From assembly GCF_014654205.1 (NCBI RefSeq), contig NZ_BNAW01000014.1, positions 101,352 through 165,351 on the forward strand: a DNA stretch of 64,000 bases, in the 5' to 3' direction. This DNA comes from Amycolatopsis bullii (GTDB taxonomy: Bacteria; Actinomycetota; Actinomycetes; Mycobacteriales; Pseudonocardiaceae). Below are positions 29,784 through 38,160 of this stretch, piece after piece. The notes beneath the pieces are model-generated. The model was not told where the DNA came from and ran no database searches. It saw nothing but the letters and a program-made list of their open reading frames with translations. Position numbers and translations under genes: made by a program. The number at the start of each line of letters is the position of its first letter. Position 1 is the stretch's first letter.

Positions 29784-29856
29784 GCCCCTTTAGCTCAGTC
29801 GGCAGAGCGTCTCCATGGTAAGGAGAAGGTCTACGGTTCGATTCCGTAAAGGGGCT
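29784..29856 (+). tRNA. thrT: tRNA-Thr (anticodon GGT)
   Basis: 73-nt cloverleaf: acceptor GCCCCTT/AAGGGGC, D-arm AGCTCAGTCGGCAGAGC, anticodon stem TCTCC/GGAGA with loop ATGGTAA, T-loop TTCGATTCC. CCA is not encoded. Confidence 0.95.
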
Positions 29857-29906
29857 CTCGACCTCAGCCGCGTCACGCCTGCGTGTCGCGGCTTGGGTCA
29901 TGTAAG

Positions 29907-29979
29907 GGCGGTGTAGCTCAGTTGGCAGAGCAAGCGGCTCATAATCGCTGTGTCGCCGGTTCAAGTCCGGCCACCGCTA
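29907..29979 (+). tRNA. metT: Elongator tRNA-Met (anticodon CAT)
   Basis: 73-nt cloverleaf: acceptor GGCGGTG/CACCGCT (first pair G-T), anticodon stem AGCGG/TCGCT with loop CTCATAA. The paired first position and absence of initiator features make it the elongator. It lies 50 bp after tRNA-Thr and just before rpmG, probably one transcript. Confidence 0.92.
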
Positions 29980-30029
29980 CGCGGTAACGACGGGGCTGGC
30001 CCCCGGGACCTGAGAGAGAAGGAAACGCT

Positions 30030-30194
30030 GTGGCTGCCACCGACGTGCGACCCAAGATCACGCTGGCGTGCGAAGAGTGCAAGCACCGCAACTACATCAC
30101 CAAGAAGAACCGGCGCAACAACCCGGATCGCCTGGAGATGAAGAAGTTCTGCCCGAACTGCGGTACGCACCGGACGCACAAGGAAACCCGCTGA
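30030..30194 (+). CDS. rpmG: 50S ribosomal protein L33, zinc-binding form
   Basis: 54 aa, starting GTG with GAAGGA upstream. [13 protein letters not shown] and [10 protein letters not shown] give the two CxxC pairs (C14/C17, C41/C44) of the zinc (C+) form of L33. Actinobacteria usually have a second, Cys-free copy used in zinc limitation; none is in this window. Order tRNA-Met-rpmG-hadA-hadB matches other actinobacteria. Confidence 0.95.
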   Translation: MAATDVRPKITLACEECKHRNYITKKNRRNNPDRLEMKKFCPNCGTHRTHKETR

Positions 30195-30218
30195 CGTAGC
30201 GCGTTCACACCAGCTCGA

Positions 30219-30250
30219 AGAAGCCGCCCTGGACCACCAGGGCGGCTTCT
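30219..30250 (+). terminator. Terminator hairpin after rpmG
   Basis: 14-bp perfect stem AGAAGCCGCCCTGG / CCAGGGCGGCTTCT with a 4-nt loop between rpmG and the hadA-like gene. Confidence 0.75.
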
Positions 30251-30272
30251 CGCTGTTGGTAGCCTCGTCGCC

Positions 30273-30722
30273 GTGCCCTTGGACCAGTCGTTCACCGGGC
30301 GGAGCTATCCGCCGCAGACCAGTTACGAAGTGAGCCGGGAGAAGATCCGGGAGTTCGCCGACGCGATCGGCGACGCGAACCCGGTCTACCGCGACCCGGA
30401 GGCGGCCCGCGAAGCCGGTCACCCGGACGTGATCGCCCCGCCGACGTTCCTCACGATCATCAACCTCGCCTCGATCAACGCGATCGTCACCGACCCCGAG
30501 CTCGGCCTCGACTACTCGCGGATGGTGCACGGCGACCAGGGCTTCACCTACACGCGCCCGGTGTACGCGGGCGACGTGCTCGAGGTGACCACCCACATCG
30601 ACGGCATCATGGCCCGGGCCGGCAACGACTTCATCAACCTGCGCGCCGACATCACCGACGCCGCCGGCCAGAAGGTCTGCACCACCCGCGCGCAGCTTGT
30701 GGTTCGAGGGGAGACTTCGTGA
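30273..30722 (+). CDS. hadA: HadA-like (3R)-hydroxyacyl-ACP dehydratase subunit
   Basis: 149 aa hot-dog fold, MaoC-N type. The loop that holds Asp-His in active subunits reads GDANPVYRD, with Tyr in place of His, as in the non-catalytic HadA partner. In mycobacteria HadAB dehydrates long-chain acyl-ACPs in FAS-II. GTG start at 30273; its TGA overlaps the hadB GTG by 4 bp (GTGA), fitting equal production of the two partners. Lies at the same place as in M. tuberculosis, between rpmG and secE. Confidence 0.88.
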   Translation: MPLDQSFTGRSYPPQTSYEVSREKIREFADAIGDANPVYRDPEAAREAGHPDVIAPPTFLTIINLASINAIVTDPELGLDYSRMVHGDQGFTYTRPVYAGDVLEVTTHIDGIMARAGNDFINLRADITDAAGQKVCTTRAQLVVRGETS

Positions 30723-31117
30723 ACACCGGAGACGAGCTGCCCGCCCTCGAGGTCCGGATCACCCGCGAGCAGCTGGTCCGCTACGCCGGGGCGGCGCTGG
30801 ACTTCAACCCGATCCACTGGAACGAGGCGTTCGCGAAGGACGTCGGCCTGCCGGACGTGATCGCGCACGGGATGCTGACGATGGCGGTGGCCGGCCGAGT
30901 CGTCACGGACTGGCTCGGCGACCCGGCCCGGCTGGTCGACTTCAGCGCCCGGTTCACCCGGCCGGTCGTGGTGCCGAACACGCCCGAGGGTGCGCTGCTG
31001 GAGATCACCGGCAAGGTCGCGGACGTCAAGGACGACGGCATCGCGCGGATCGACCTCGTGGTGAAGTTCGACGGGAAGACGGTGCTGGGGAAGCCGCAGG
31101 CCCTGGTCCGCCTCTGA
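30719..31117 (+). CDS. hadB: HadB-like (3R)-hydroxyacyl-ACP dehydratase catalytic subunit
   Basis: 132 aa hot-dog MaoC dehydratase. The catalytic Asp-x4-His is D28-FNPI-H33, corresponding to D36/H41 of M. tuberculosis HadB, and HGMLTMAV is the central-helix block. Acts with HadA as a heterodimer that removes water from 3-hydroxyacyl-ACP. No hadC follows; the next gene is on the other strand. A role in ordinary or long-chain fatty-acid synthesis is likely, because Amycolatopsis-type cells lack mycolic acids. Confidence 0.9.
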   Translation: MNTGDELPALEVRITREQLVRYAGAALDFNPIHWNEAFAKDVGLPDVIAHGMLTMAVAGRVVTDWLGDPARLVDFSARFTRPVVVPNTPEGALLEITGKVADVKDDGIARIDLVVKFDGKTVLGKPQALVRL

Positions 31118-31127
31118 CCAGGGCCCG

Positions 31128-32033
31128 CTAAGGGAGCTTCAGGATCGCCAAGACCGCGTCGGCCATGCCCTGCTCTCCCCGGGTGTTCGGGTGGAACGGG
31201 AGGCCGGGCGCGGCGGGCAGCAGGCCCTCCACCCAGCGCTTGTCCGGCGCCGCGCAGACGTCGTGGCCCTTGCCGGGGGCGGCCGTGTCCGCGTACCCCG
31301 CCCGGTGGGCGTCCGCCTGGTCCTCCAGCATCTTGTTCAGCTTGCCCAGCGCGCCCCGGAAGTAGTCGAGGTCGCCCGCGCCGAACGGCAGGGACGGCCA
31401 GCACCCGGTTCCGTCCGGCAGCACCGTCGGGTAGCCGACCACCACCACCTTCGCCTTCGGGGCCCGCTCGTGGATCCGGTCGAGGAGCGCGCCGACCTTC
31501 GGGGCCGTCGTGTCGATGCGCTCGGCCAGCTGGTCGTGGCCGCCCGCGGTCAGGCGATCCCGGCACGGTGAGGTGTTCTGGTGCGTGGTCGCGCAGCTCG
31601 ACGCGTACGCGGTGAAGCCGACGTCGTTGCCGCCGATGCCCACCGTCACCAGCGTCGTCTCGGCCGTCACCGCGTCCAGCTGCGGCGGGTTCGTGCCGTT
31701 GCCCGTCTTCTGCGCCTGGCTCAGGTGGTCCGTCGTCGCGCCGCTGCAGCTGACGTCGGCGAACTGGGCCGGCTTCAGCTTCGCCGAGACGAGGTGCGGG
31801 TAGTTGTCGTCCGAGCGTTCGCAGCCGGCCGGGGCGCCTACCTGGCGCCCGGTCCGCGGCGACGACGTGTACGAATCCCCGAGGGCGACGTAGCGGCCCG
31901 AGCCGCCTCCGGTGTCCACCCCCTCGGGTGGCGCCGAGGACGAGCCGTGCTGCCACTTGTAGTACCCGAAGGCCAAGAGACCGACCACGAGCACGAGCAC
32001 CAGGCAGCCCCCGCCGCCGCTCTTCTTCGCCAC
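31128..32033 (-). CDS. Membrane-anchored SGNH/GDSL hydrolase
   Basis: 301 aa. One N-terminal membrane anchor (residues ~10-25), then the SGNH blocks: GDSYTS (nucleophile S54), GIGGNDVGF and a C-terminal FHPN with the catalytic His. Six or more Cys suggest disulfides outside the membrane. Likely esterase or lipase of actinobacterial SGNH type; substrate unknown. The stop faces hadB across 10 bp. Confidence 0.85.
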   Translation of the reverse strand: MAKKSGGGGCLVLVLVVGLLAFGYYKWQHGSSSAPPEGVDTGGGSGRYVALGDSYTSSPRTGRQVGAPAGCERSDDNYPHLVSAKLKPAQFADVSCSGATTDHLSQAQKTGNGTNPPQLDAVTAETTLVTVGIGGNDVGFTAYASSCATTHQNTSPCRDRLTAGGHDQLAERIDTTAPKVGALLDRIHERAPKAKVVVVGYPTVLPDGTGCWPSLPFGAGDLDYFRGALGKLNKMLEDQADAHRAGYADTAAPGKGHDVCAAPDKRWVEGLLPAAPGLPFHPNTRGEQGMADAVLAILKLP

Positions 32034-32068
32034 TTCTTCGTTTCTACCGAACGCGGCGCGCCGCCGAC

Positions 32069-33028
32069 CTAGTCAATCCGGGTGATCCGCTGCGCGAGCA
32101 GGTCGTTGACCAGCCCGGCGCCGGTCTCCGGGTCGTCCACGCTGACCAGCACCGTCCGGCCGTTCTCCAGGGAGAGCGCGAGCGCCGGACCGCCGCGGAT
32201 CTTGTACGCCGTCGTGCCGGTGACCGGGTTGAAGCGCAGGCCCAGCCCGCCGTCGCCGAAGGTCGACAGCTCGCGCGTGGTCGCTTCGCGGATGCGGTCC
32301 AGCGCCAGGTGCCGCCAGGGGACGCCGAGGAGGCCGAAGCGGATCGTCACGCCCTTGGCGTCCACGGACGCCGACAGCCGGTACGTCAGCGCCGTGACGA
32401 CGAAGCCGACGAAGGCGATCCAGACGGCCGTCGGCCACGGGAGCCCGGTGGGCAGGAGGGCGATCGCCACCGGGATCAGCGCCAGAGCCCAGAGCATCGC
32501 CGGGTTCACCGCCCGGCCCGACCAGAACGCGCGCTGCCCCGGCCGGAGCCCGACGCTCGGCCGGTGCCCCGGGGTCTCCCGGACCGGCGGCGACGGCAGG
32601 CCGCCGATGCGCGCCGCCACGACGCCGAGGGCCGCGGCGCCCAGGAGGAAGGGCACGACGCCGAGGCCGCTTCCGGCCGCCTGCCAGTCCGGGGCGTCGA
32701 GGTTCGCCACGAGCACCGTGAGCAGGACGGCGGCCGGCATGGCGGCGAACCCGGCGCCCACCCCGACGGTCGGGCGCGGCAGCGGCCGCCCGCGGCGCAG
32801 CGCGGTGACCGCCGTCGTGGCGAGGAGCAGGACGGCGACGGCGCCGAGGCCCAGGCTCACGCCGGTGAACGCCCCGAGCGGGGTGTGCCCGTTCGGCTCG
32901 CTGCCCCAGTGCGTCGCGACGGGGTCGGGCAGCCGGTCCGCCCACGCGTTCTCCAGCGCACCGGCGGCGGCGAGCGCGGCGCCCGGCAGCGCGGCCGTGG
33001 CGAGCAGGACCCGGATCAGCTTCGTCAT
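32069..33028 (-). CDS. DUF1648/SdpI-like membrane protein
   Basis: 319 aa. The N-terminal PDPVATHWGSEPNGH block marks the DUF1648 domain. About six to seven membrane segments follow, then a C-terminal PH-like domain (ASVDAKGVTIRFGLLGVPWRH). Its ATG overlaps the GntR stop (ATGA), so the repressor and membrane protein are co-expressed, a common actinobacterial pair of unknown function. Confidence 0.8.
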   Translation of the reverse strand: MTKLIRVLLATAALPGAALAAAGALENAWADRLPDPVATHWGSEPNGHTPLGAFTGVSLGLGAVAVLLLATTAVTALRRGRPLPRPTVGVGAGFAAMPAAVLLTVLVANLDAPDWQAAGSGLGVVPFLLGAAALGVVAARIGGLPSPPVRETPGHRPSVGLRPGQRAFWSGRAVNPAMLWALALIPVAIALLPTGLPWPTAVWIAFVGFVVTALTYRLSASVDAKGVTIRFGLLGVPWRHLALDRIREATTRELSTFGDGGLGLRFNPVTGTTAYKIRGGPALALSLENGRTVLVSVDDPETGAGLVNDLLAQRITRID

Positions 33029-33375
33029 GAGTACTTCTCCTTCAACACCCCGGTGAGCTCGTCGAGGCCGACGCCCGCGCGCTTCGCCTCGCGGACCAGG
33101 TCCTCGGCCAGCTCGGCCAGCCGCGCCCGGGAGGACGCGCCGCCGATGACGACGGCACCCCGGCGTCGCCGCAGGTCGATCAGGCCTTCGTCGCGGAGCA
33201 GCGCGTACGCCCGCAGCACGGTGTGGACGTTGATCTCCAGGGCGGCGGCCAGTTCCCGGGCGGGCGGCAGCTGCTGCCCGGGGGCCGGGTGGCCGTCGGC
33301 GAGGGACCGGCGCAGCGACGCGGCCACCTGTTCGAAGAGCGGGACGGTGGAGCTCGGGTCGATCTGAACGAGCAT
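33025..33375 (-). CDS. GntR-family (YtrA-type) transcriptional regulator
   Basis: 116 aa. N-terminal winged helix with IDPSSTVPLFEQVAASLR, GQQLPPARELAAAL and VHTVLRAYALLRDEGL; only a short C-terminal dimer helix, as in the YtrA subfamily, which usually represses its own operon with a membrane partner. ATG 33375 sits 7 bases after the -10, so the mRNA is probably leaderless. Confidence 0.88.
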   Translation of the reverse strand: MLVQIDPSSTVPLFEQVAASLRRSLADGHPAPGQQLPPARELAAALEINVHTVLRAYALLRDEGLIDLRRRRGAVVIGGASSRARLAELAEDLVREAKRAGVGLDELTGVLKEKYS

Positions 33376-33377
33376 AA

Positions 33378-33394
33378 TTCTAACTATAATAGAA
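33378..33394 (-). promoter_or_regulatory. GntR operon promoter with palindromic operator
   Basis: TTCTA-N7-TAGAA perfect inverted repeat in an A/T-rich island. On the minus strand it contains TATAGT (33388-33383), 7 bases before ATG, so operator and -10 coincide. This suits autorepression of a leaderless transcript. Confidence 0.65.
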
Positions 33395-33436
33395 CAATGA
33401 GCCGCTGCGCGAGAGCTGCGTCACAGTGGACGCGGA

Positions 33437-34366
33437 TCAGCCGGCGATCAGTTCCCCGGCCAGTTCCAGGGCGTGGTCGACGTCCTTGGCCACATAGTGC
33501 AGGTCGACGAGGACCTCGGTGATGCCCAGCTCGCGAGCCACGTCGAGGCAGGGGAGGACGTCGGCGGCGGTCTCGACGGCGGTGCCCGGCCGCGGGTTGA
33601 TCCGCAGCACGCGGCGCAGGGTGCCCGGATCGCGTCCGGCCTTCGCCGCCGCTTCGATCGCCACCGACCAGAGGCCGGTCAGGTACTGCTCCGGCATCCA
33701 GCCGGCGAGCCAGCCGTCCGCGCGGCGGCCCACCCGGGCCAGCGCCGGCGGCGAGAACCCGCCGAGCAGCACGGGCGGGCGCGGGTCCTGCGCCGGACGC
33801 AGGCCCACCGTCGACGGCGCGATCCGCCACTGCGGGCCGGTGTGCTCCGCCGGGTCGCCGGTCCACAGCGCGTCGAGTGCGTCGAGCAGGTCTTCGAGCC
33901 GCTGGCCCCGGCCCTCCCACGGCACGCCGGTGGCGAAGTACTCCTCGCGGAGCCAGCCGAGCCCGAAACCGACGTCCAGCCGTCCCGAGCTGGCCAGGTC
34001 GAGCGAGGTCAGCGCCCGGGCGAGCAGCACCGGGGAATAGACCGGGCCGGTCAGCGCGCTCATCCCGAGCCGGGCCGTGCGGGTCACCGCGGCCGCGGCC
34101 GCCAGCGTCGTGAACGGGTCGGCGAAGGTCTCGAACTCCCGCGGGTAGGGGTGCTCCGGCGTCCCGCCGCCCGGGTACAGGTCCGACGGCTCGAGCGGCG
34201 TCAGGATCCGGTCGCCCACCCAGAGCGAGGTGAAGCCGAGGTCCTCCGCGGCCGTCGCGAAGCGCCCCACGGCAGCGGGGTCGGCGAGGGCGCCGTACTG
34301 GGGGAGCGCGAGCCCGAGCTGCAGCGGAGCACCCGCCGGACGGGGGGTGGTCGTCATGGCGGACAT
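33437..34366 (-). CDS. LLM-class flavin/F420-dependent oxidoreductase
   Basis: 309 aa TIM barrel. LQLGLALPQYG, FTSLWVGDRIL, LDLASSGRLDVGFGLGWLREEY and PVLLGGFSPPALARVGRRADGW are standard family blocks, closest in style to the TIGR03619-type F420 group. Substrate unknown. Two starts are possible (ATG 34366 or ATG 34357). It points away from tRNA-Trp. Confidence 0.83.
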   Translation of the reverse strand: MSAMTTTPRPAGAPLQLGLALPQYGALADPAAVGRFATAAEDLGFTSLWVGDRILTPLEPSDLYPGGGTPEHPYPREFETFADPFTTLAAAAAVTRTARLGMSALTGPVYSPVLLARALTSLDLASSGRLDVGFGLGWLREEYFATGVPWEGRGQRLEDLLDALDALWTGDPAEHTGPQWRIAPSTVGLRPAQDPRPPVLLGGFSPPALARVGRRADGWLAGWMPEQYLTGLWSVAIEAAAKAGRDPGTLRRVLRINPRPGTAVETAADVLPCLDVARELGITEVLVDLHYVAKDVDHALELAGELIAG

Positions 34367-34466
34367 CCTGGCATGATCAGGAGGTCGGCGGGGAGTTTTC
34401 CGCAGGCCGGCCGGGGTGCGGTGGTCGATCGGGGGGCGCGGTTGCGGGCTCCCGCGAGGCTTGCCG

Positions 34467-34472
34467 TAGACT
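34467..34472 (+). promoter_or_regulatory. Candidate -10 for tRNA-Trp-secE-nusG
   Basis: TAGACT, 91 bases before tRNA-Trp; TTGCGG at 34442 is 19 bases upstream, a weak -35. The only convincing -10 in the 197-bp gap. Confidence 0.4.
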
Positions 34473-34563
34473 TCGGGACTTGGAACGCACTACGGTCATC
34501 CCCGCCTGGATGGTGGGGACGATGGAATGCGTCCACCGGGGCCCCGAGCGATCGGGGCTCCAC

Positions 34564-34636
<73 letters not shown>

Positions 34637-34668
34637 CGTAACGGAACTGGTGGAGCGGAGGAGTGGTC

Positions 34669-35103
34669 GTGAGCGACAGCGACGCCAGCGGCGGCGAGCA
34701 GGAGCAGGACGGCACCGGGCAGAAGCCCGAGAGCCCGTCCCGTCCCGTCACAGCCGCTGCCCGGCGTGAGCGCCGTGCGACCGCTCGTCCGGCGGGGAAG
34801 TCCGCGGCACGTGCGGACGACAAGACCCGCCCGGCCGGGAAGTCGGGGGAGAAGACCGCCCCCGACGCGAAGGGCGCTCCGACTCCGAAGCGGGACCAGA
34901 AGCCGAAGAAGGCCTCCGTGTTCGCGCGGCTGGTGCGCTTCATCCGCGAGGTCTGGGCGGAACTGCGCAAGGTCATCTGGCCCAACCGCAAGCAGATGGT
35001 CACCTACACCGCGGTCGTGCTGGTCTTCGTGGTGTTCATGGTGGCCCTGGTGAGTGGCCTGGACCTGCTGTTCAAGTGGGGCATCGGCCACATCTTCGGC
35101 TGA
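34669..35103 (+). CDS. secE: Preprotein translocase subunit SecE
   Basis: 144 aa. A long charged Lys/Ala/Pro-rich N-terminal extension (~85 residues) is followed by the conserved SecE core [20 protein letters not shown] and one membrane helix. Part of the SecYEG channel. GTG 34669 is chosen because GGAGGAG ends 5 bases upstream; GTG 34663 lies inside that site. Linked to tRNA-Trp upstream and nusG 65 bp downstream. Confidence 0.94.
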   Translation: MSDSDASGGEQEQDGTGQKPESPSRPVTAAARRERRATARPAGKSAARADDKTRPAGKSGEKTAPDAKGAPTPKRDQKPKKASVFARLVRFIREVWAELRKVIWPNRKQMVTYTAVVLVFVVFMVALVSGLDLLFKWGIGHIFG

Positions 35104-35168
35104 CGCGCCCCCGGCGCGGTGCCGATGGGGCCCCGGGCCCCGGCAATGATCAACTGAGAGGACGGAAC

Positions 35169-36002
35169 GTGACCTCCGACAACGGCACAGCAGCCGGTCA
35201 CGACCTGACCGAGCTTTCCGACGAGCAGGTGCACGCGGCACTCGGTGACGAAGAGTCCGCCCACCTCGAGCCCGTCGACGTGTCGGACTCCGAGGTCGAC
35301 GACGACGCTGCCGCTACCGGCGACGACGACGCTTCCGCCGACGACGTGATCGACGAGACCGGCGCCGAGCCGGCCGCGGACGACGAGGACCCGGTCGCCA
35401 AGCTGCGCGCCGAGCTGCTCGCCGCGCCCGGCGACTGGTACGTCGTGCACTCCTACGCCGGGTACGAGAACAAGGTGAAGACCAACCTCGAGACCCGCAC
35501 GCAGACCCTGGACGTCGAGGACTACATCTTCCAGATCGAGGTCCCGACCGAAGAGGTCACCGAGATCAAGAACGGCCAGCGCAAGCAGGTGCAGCGCAAG
35601 GTGCTGCCCGGCTACATCCTGGTCCGGATGGACCTCAACGACGCCTCGTGGAGCGCGGTGCGCAACACGCCGGGTGTCACCGGGTTCGTCGGCGCCACCT
35701 CGCGGCCGTCGCCGCTGACCGTGGACGAGGTGCTGAAGTTCCTCGCGCCGCAGGTCGAGAAGGAAGCCCCGGCCAAGGCCAGCAAGGGCGAGGCCGCCGC
35801 GGCCGCGCCGCTCGGCGGCCCGGCCGTCGAGGTCGACTTCGAGGTCGGCGAGTCGGTCACGGTCATGGACGGCCCGTTCGCGACGCTGCCGGCCACGATC
35901 TCCGAGGTCAACGTCGACGGGCAGAAGCTGAAGGTCCTGGTGTCGATCTTCGGCCGGGAGACCCCGGTCGAGCTGTCGTTCAACCAGGTCTCCAAGATCT
36001 GA
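35169..36002 (+). CDS. nusG: Transcription termination/antitermination factor NusG
   Basis: 277 aa. An acidic, disordered N-terminal extension (~75 residues rich in Asp/Glu), the NGN domain ([15 protein letters not shown] ... PGYILVRM) and a C-terminal KOW domain ([19 protein letters not shown]). Binds RNA polymerase and Rho/S10. GTG at 35169 follows GAGAGGACGGAAC; frames upstream are open but not conserved. The acidic extension is common in actinobacterial NusG. Confidence 0.94.
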   Translation: MTSDNGTAAGHDLTELSDEQVHAALGDEESAHLEPVDVSDSEVDDDAAATGDDDASADDVIDETGAEPAADDEDPVAKLRAELLAAPGDWYVVHSYAGYENKVKTNLETRTQTLDVEDYIFQIEVPTEEVTEIKNGQRKQVQRKVLPGYILVRMDLNDASWSAVRNTPGVTGFVGATSRPSPLTVDEVLKFLAPQVEKEAPAKASKGEAAAAAPLGGPAVEVDFEVGESVTVMDGPFATLPATISEVNVDGQKLKVLVSIFGRETPVELSFNQVSKI

Positions 36003-36077
36003 CGGCCGGCCGTTCCGGCCGCAGTCCCCGTGTCCACGGCAGGTACGCGGGGAACGTAGTACAGGACAGGAAAAGAA

Positions 36078-36515
36078 ATGCCACCCAAGAAGAAGAAGCT
36101 TGCGGCGATCATCAAGCTGCAGATCAAGGCGGGTGCGGCCAACCCCGCGCCGCCGGTCGGCCCCGCGCTGGGTCAGCACGGCGTCAACATCATGGAGTTC
36201 TGCAAGGCCTACAACGCCGCGACCGAGTCGCAGCGCGGGGACGTCGTCCCGGTCGAGATCTCCGTGTACGAGGACCGGTCGTTCGACTTCAAGCTGAAGA
36301 CGCCGCCGGCCGCGAAGCTGCTGCTGAAGGCCGCGGGCGTGGAGAAGGGCTCCGGCGAGCCGCACAAGACCAAGGTCGCCAAGGTCACCTGGGACCAGGT
36401 CCGCGAGATCGCCAAGACCAAGGAGACCGACCTCAACGCGCACGACATCGACCAGGCCGCGAAGATCATCGCCGGCACTGCTCGTTCGATGGGCATCACG
36501 GTCGTCGACGCCTGA
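36078..36515 (+). CDS. rplK: 50S ribosomal protein L11
   Basis: 145 aa, full length. [23 protein letters not shown] and the C-terminal rRNA-binding KTKETDLNA block are diagnostic. Binds 23S rRNA at the GTPase centre. Preceded by AGGACAGGAAAAGAA and followed 75 bp later by rplA, the usual pair. Confidence 0.97.
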   Translation: MPPKKKKLAAIIKLQIKAGAANPAPPVGPALGQHGVNIMEFCKAYNAATESQRGDVVPVEISVYEDRSFDFKLKTPPAAKLLLKAAGVEKGSGEPHKTKVAKVTWDQVREIAKTKETDLNAHDIDQAAKIIAGTARSMGITVVDA

Positions 36516-36590
36516 TTTCCTGAAGTACCCGTGGGAGAGCCAGGGCTGGCTCGTCACCACACTGATCCGTTGAATTGAGGAACAGCAGAC

Positions 36591-37310
36591 ATGCCCAAGC
36601 ACAGCAAGGCTTACCGCCAGGCTGCGGAGCTCATCGACAAGGCGCGCCTGTACGCGCCGCTCGAGGCCGCGAAGCTGGCGAAGGAGACGTCCAAGACCAA
36701 GATGGACGCGACCGTCGAGGTCGCGATGCGTCTCGGTGTGGACCCCCGCAAGGCTGACCAGATGGTCCGCGGCACCGTGAACCTGCCGCACGGCACCGGT
36801 AAGACCGCCCGCGTCATCGTCTTCGCCGTCGGCGACAAGGCCGCCGAGGCCGAAGCCGCCGGCGCGGACGCGGTCGGCACCGACGAACTGATCGAGCGCA
36901 TCCAGGGTGGCTGGCTCGACTTCGACGCCGCGATCGCGACGCCGGACCAGATGGCCAAGGTGGGCCGCATCGCCCGCATCCTCGGCCCGCGTGGCCTGAT
37001 GCCGAACCCGAAGACCGGCACGGTGACCCCCGCGGTCGAGAAGGCCGTGAAGGACATCAAGGGCGGTAAGATCAACTTCCGCGTCGACAAGCAGGCCAAC
37101 CTGCACCTGGTGATCGGCAAGGCTTCCTTCGACACCGAGAAGCTGGTCGAGAACTACGCGGCCGCGCTGGACGAGATCCTCCGCGCCAAGCCGTCGTCGG
37201 CGAAGGGCCGCTACCTGAAGAAGGTCACCTTCACCACCACGATGGGCCCGGGCATCCCGGTCGACCCGCTGCGGACCCGCAACCTCCTCTCCGAGGAAGC
37301 TGCGGTCTGA
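36591..37310 (+). CDS. rplA: 50S ribosomal protein L1
   Basis: 239 aa, full length. [43 protein letters not shown] and [10 protein letters not shown] are the standard L1 blocks. Forms the L1 stalk and usually represses its own operon by binding the leader. ATG after GAGGAACAGCAGAC. Confidence 0.97.
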   Translation: MPKHSKAYRQAAELIDKARLYAPLEAAKLAKETSKTKMDATVEVAMRLGVDPRKADQMVRGTVNLPHGTGKTARVIVFAVGDKAAEAEAAGADAVGTDELIERIQGGWLDFDAAIATPDQMAKVGRIARILGPRGLMPNPKTGTVTPAVEKAVKDIKGGKINFRVDKQANLHLVIGKASFDTEKLVENYAAALDEILRAKPSSAKGRYLKKVTFTTTMGPGIPVDPLRTRNLLSEEAAV

Positions 37311-37324
37311 GTCTGAGATCACCA

Positions 37325-37361
37325 GAAAGGGCGTCTCCGCAAGCTGCGGGGGCGCCCTTTC
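37325..37361 (+). terminator. Intrinsic terminator of rplKA
   Basis: Stem GAAAGGGCG(T)CTCCGC / GCGGGGGCGCCCTTTC with a 5-nt loop, ending in a short pyrimidine run, 15 bp after the rplA stop. Confidence 0.85.
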
Positions 37362-37380
37362 TTCGTGTCTTATTGACGAC

Positions 37381-38160
37381 ATGCCGACTTTCGCGTCGTT
37401 CGACGGGCTCCGGTTGCACTACACGGTGTGGGAGGGCGACGGCGCCCACCGCCCGGTCCTGCTGCAGCACGGTTTCGCCGCGGACACGAACGCGAACTGG
37501 ATCTCCACCGGCGTCGTCGCGGCGCTGCGGTCGGCGGGCTTCACGGTGATTTCGCTGGACGCCCGTGGCCACGGCCGGTCCGAAAAGCCGCACGACGAGT
37601 CCCGCTACACCGAGGACGCGATGGCCCGGGACGTCTCGGCGTTGCTCGACGAGCTGCGCCTCGACGAGGTGTCGATGGTCGGCTACTCGATGGGCGCGAT
37701 CATCGCCCTGACGGCGACGGCGGCGGACAAGCGCATCCGCTGCCTGGCCACGGGCGGCGTCGGTTCGGGCATCGTCGACTTCGGCGGCGTCGACCTGCGC
37801 GTGGTGAAACCGGCGGACATCGCTTCGGCCCTGCTGGCGGAGGACCCGGCGCTGGTCCCGCCATCGGGAGTCCCGTTCCGCCTCTTGGCCGACGCCACGG
37901 GCGGCGACCGGCGCGCGCTGGCGGCGGTGGCGCTGGCTTCGGCTTCGGGGGACGGGCACCTGGACCTGTCGTCGATCGGGGTGCCGACGCTGGTGCTGGC
38001 GGGCGAGCAGGACCAGCTGGCAGCCGAGCCGGAGCGACTGGCGGCGGCGATCGCGGGGGCGCGGTTGATGCGGATCCCTGGCGACCACATGACGGCGGTG
38101 ATGTCACCGGCGTTCGCGGAGGCCCTGGTTTCGTTCCTGTCCGCTCCGCACCCGCGCTAG
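37381..38160 (+). CDS. Alpha/beta-fold hydrolase
   Basis: 259 aa. GYSMG nucleophile elbow (S103), oxyanion LQHGF, acid EQDQL and catalytic His in PGDHM. Likely an esterase or lipase. M. tuberculosis has the alpha/beta hydrolase lipG in the same rplA-rplJ interval. Stop TAG overlaps the convergent gene stop in CTAG. Confidence 0.84.
   Translation: MPTFASFDGLRLHYTVWEGDGAHRPVLLQHGFAADTNANWISTGVVAALRSAGFTVISLDARGHGRSEKPHDESRYTEDAMARDVSALLDELRLDEVSMVGYSMGAIIALTATAADKRIRCLATGGVGSGIVDFGGVDLRVVKPADIASALLAEDPALVPPSGVPFRLLADATGGDRRALAAVALASASGDGHLDLSSIGVPTLVLAGEQDQLAAEPERLAAAIAGARLMRIPGDHMTAVMSPAFAEALVSFLSAPHPR

Noticed and set aside
27022..29964. 980-codon minus-strand ORF opposite the EAL gene and tRNAs
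   Set aside because: Reads through two tRNA genes and is antisense to conserved domains.
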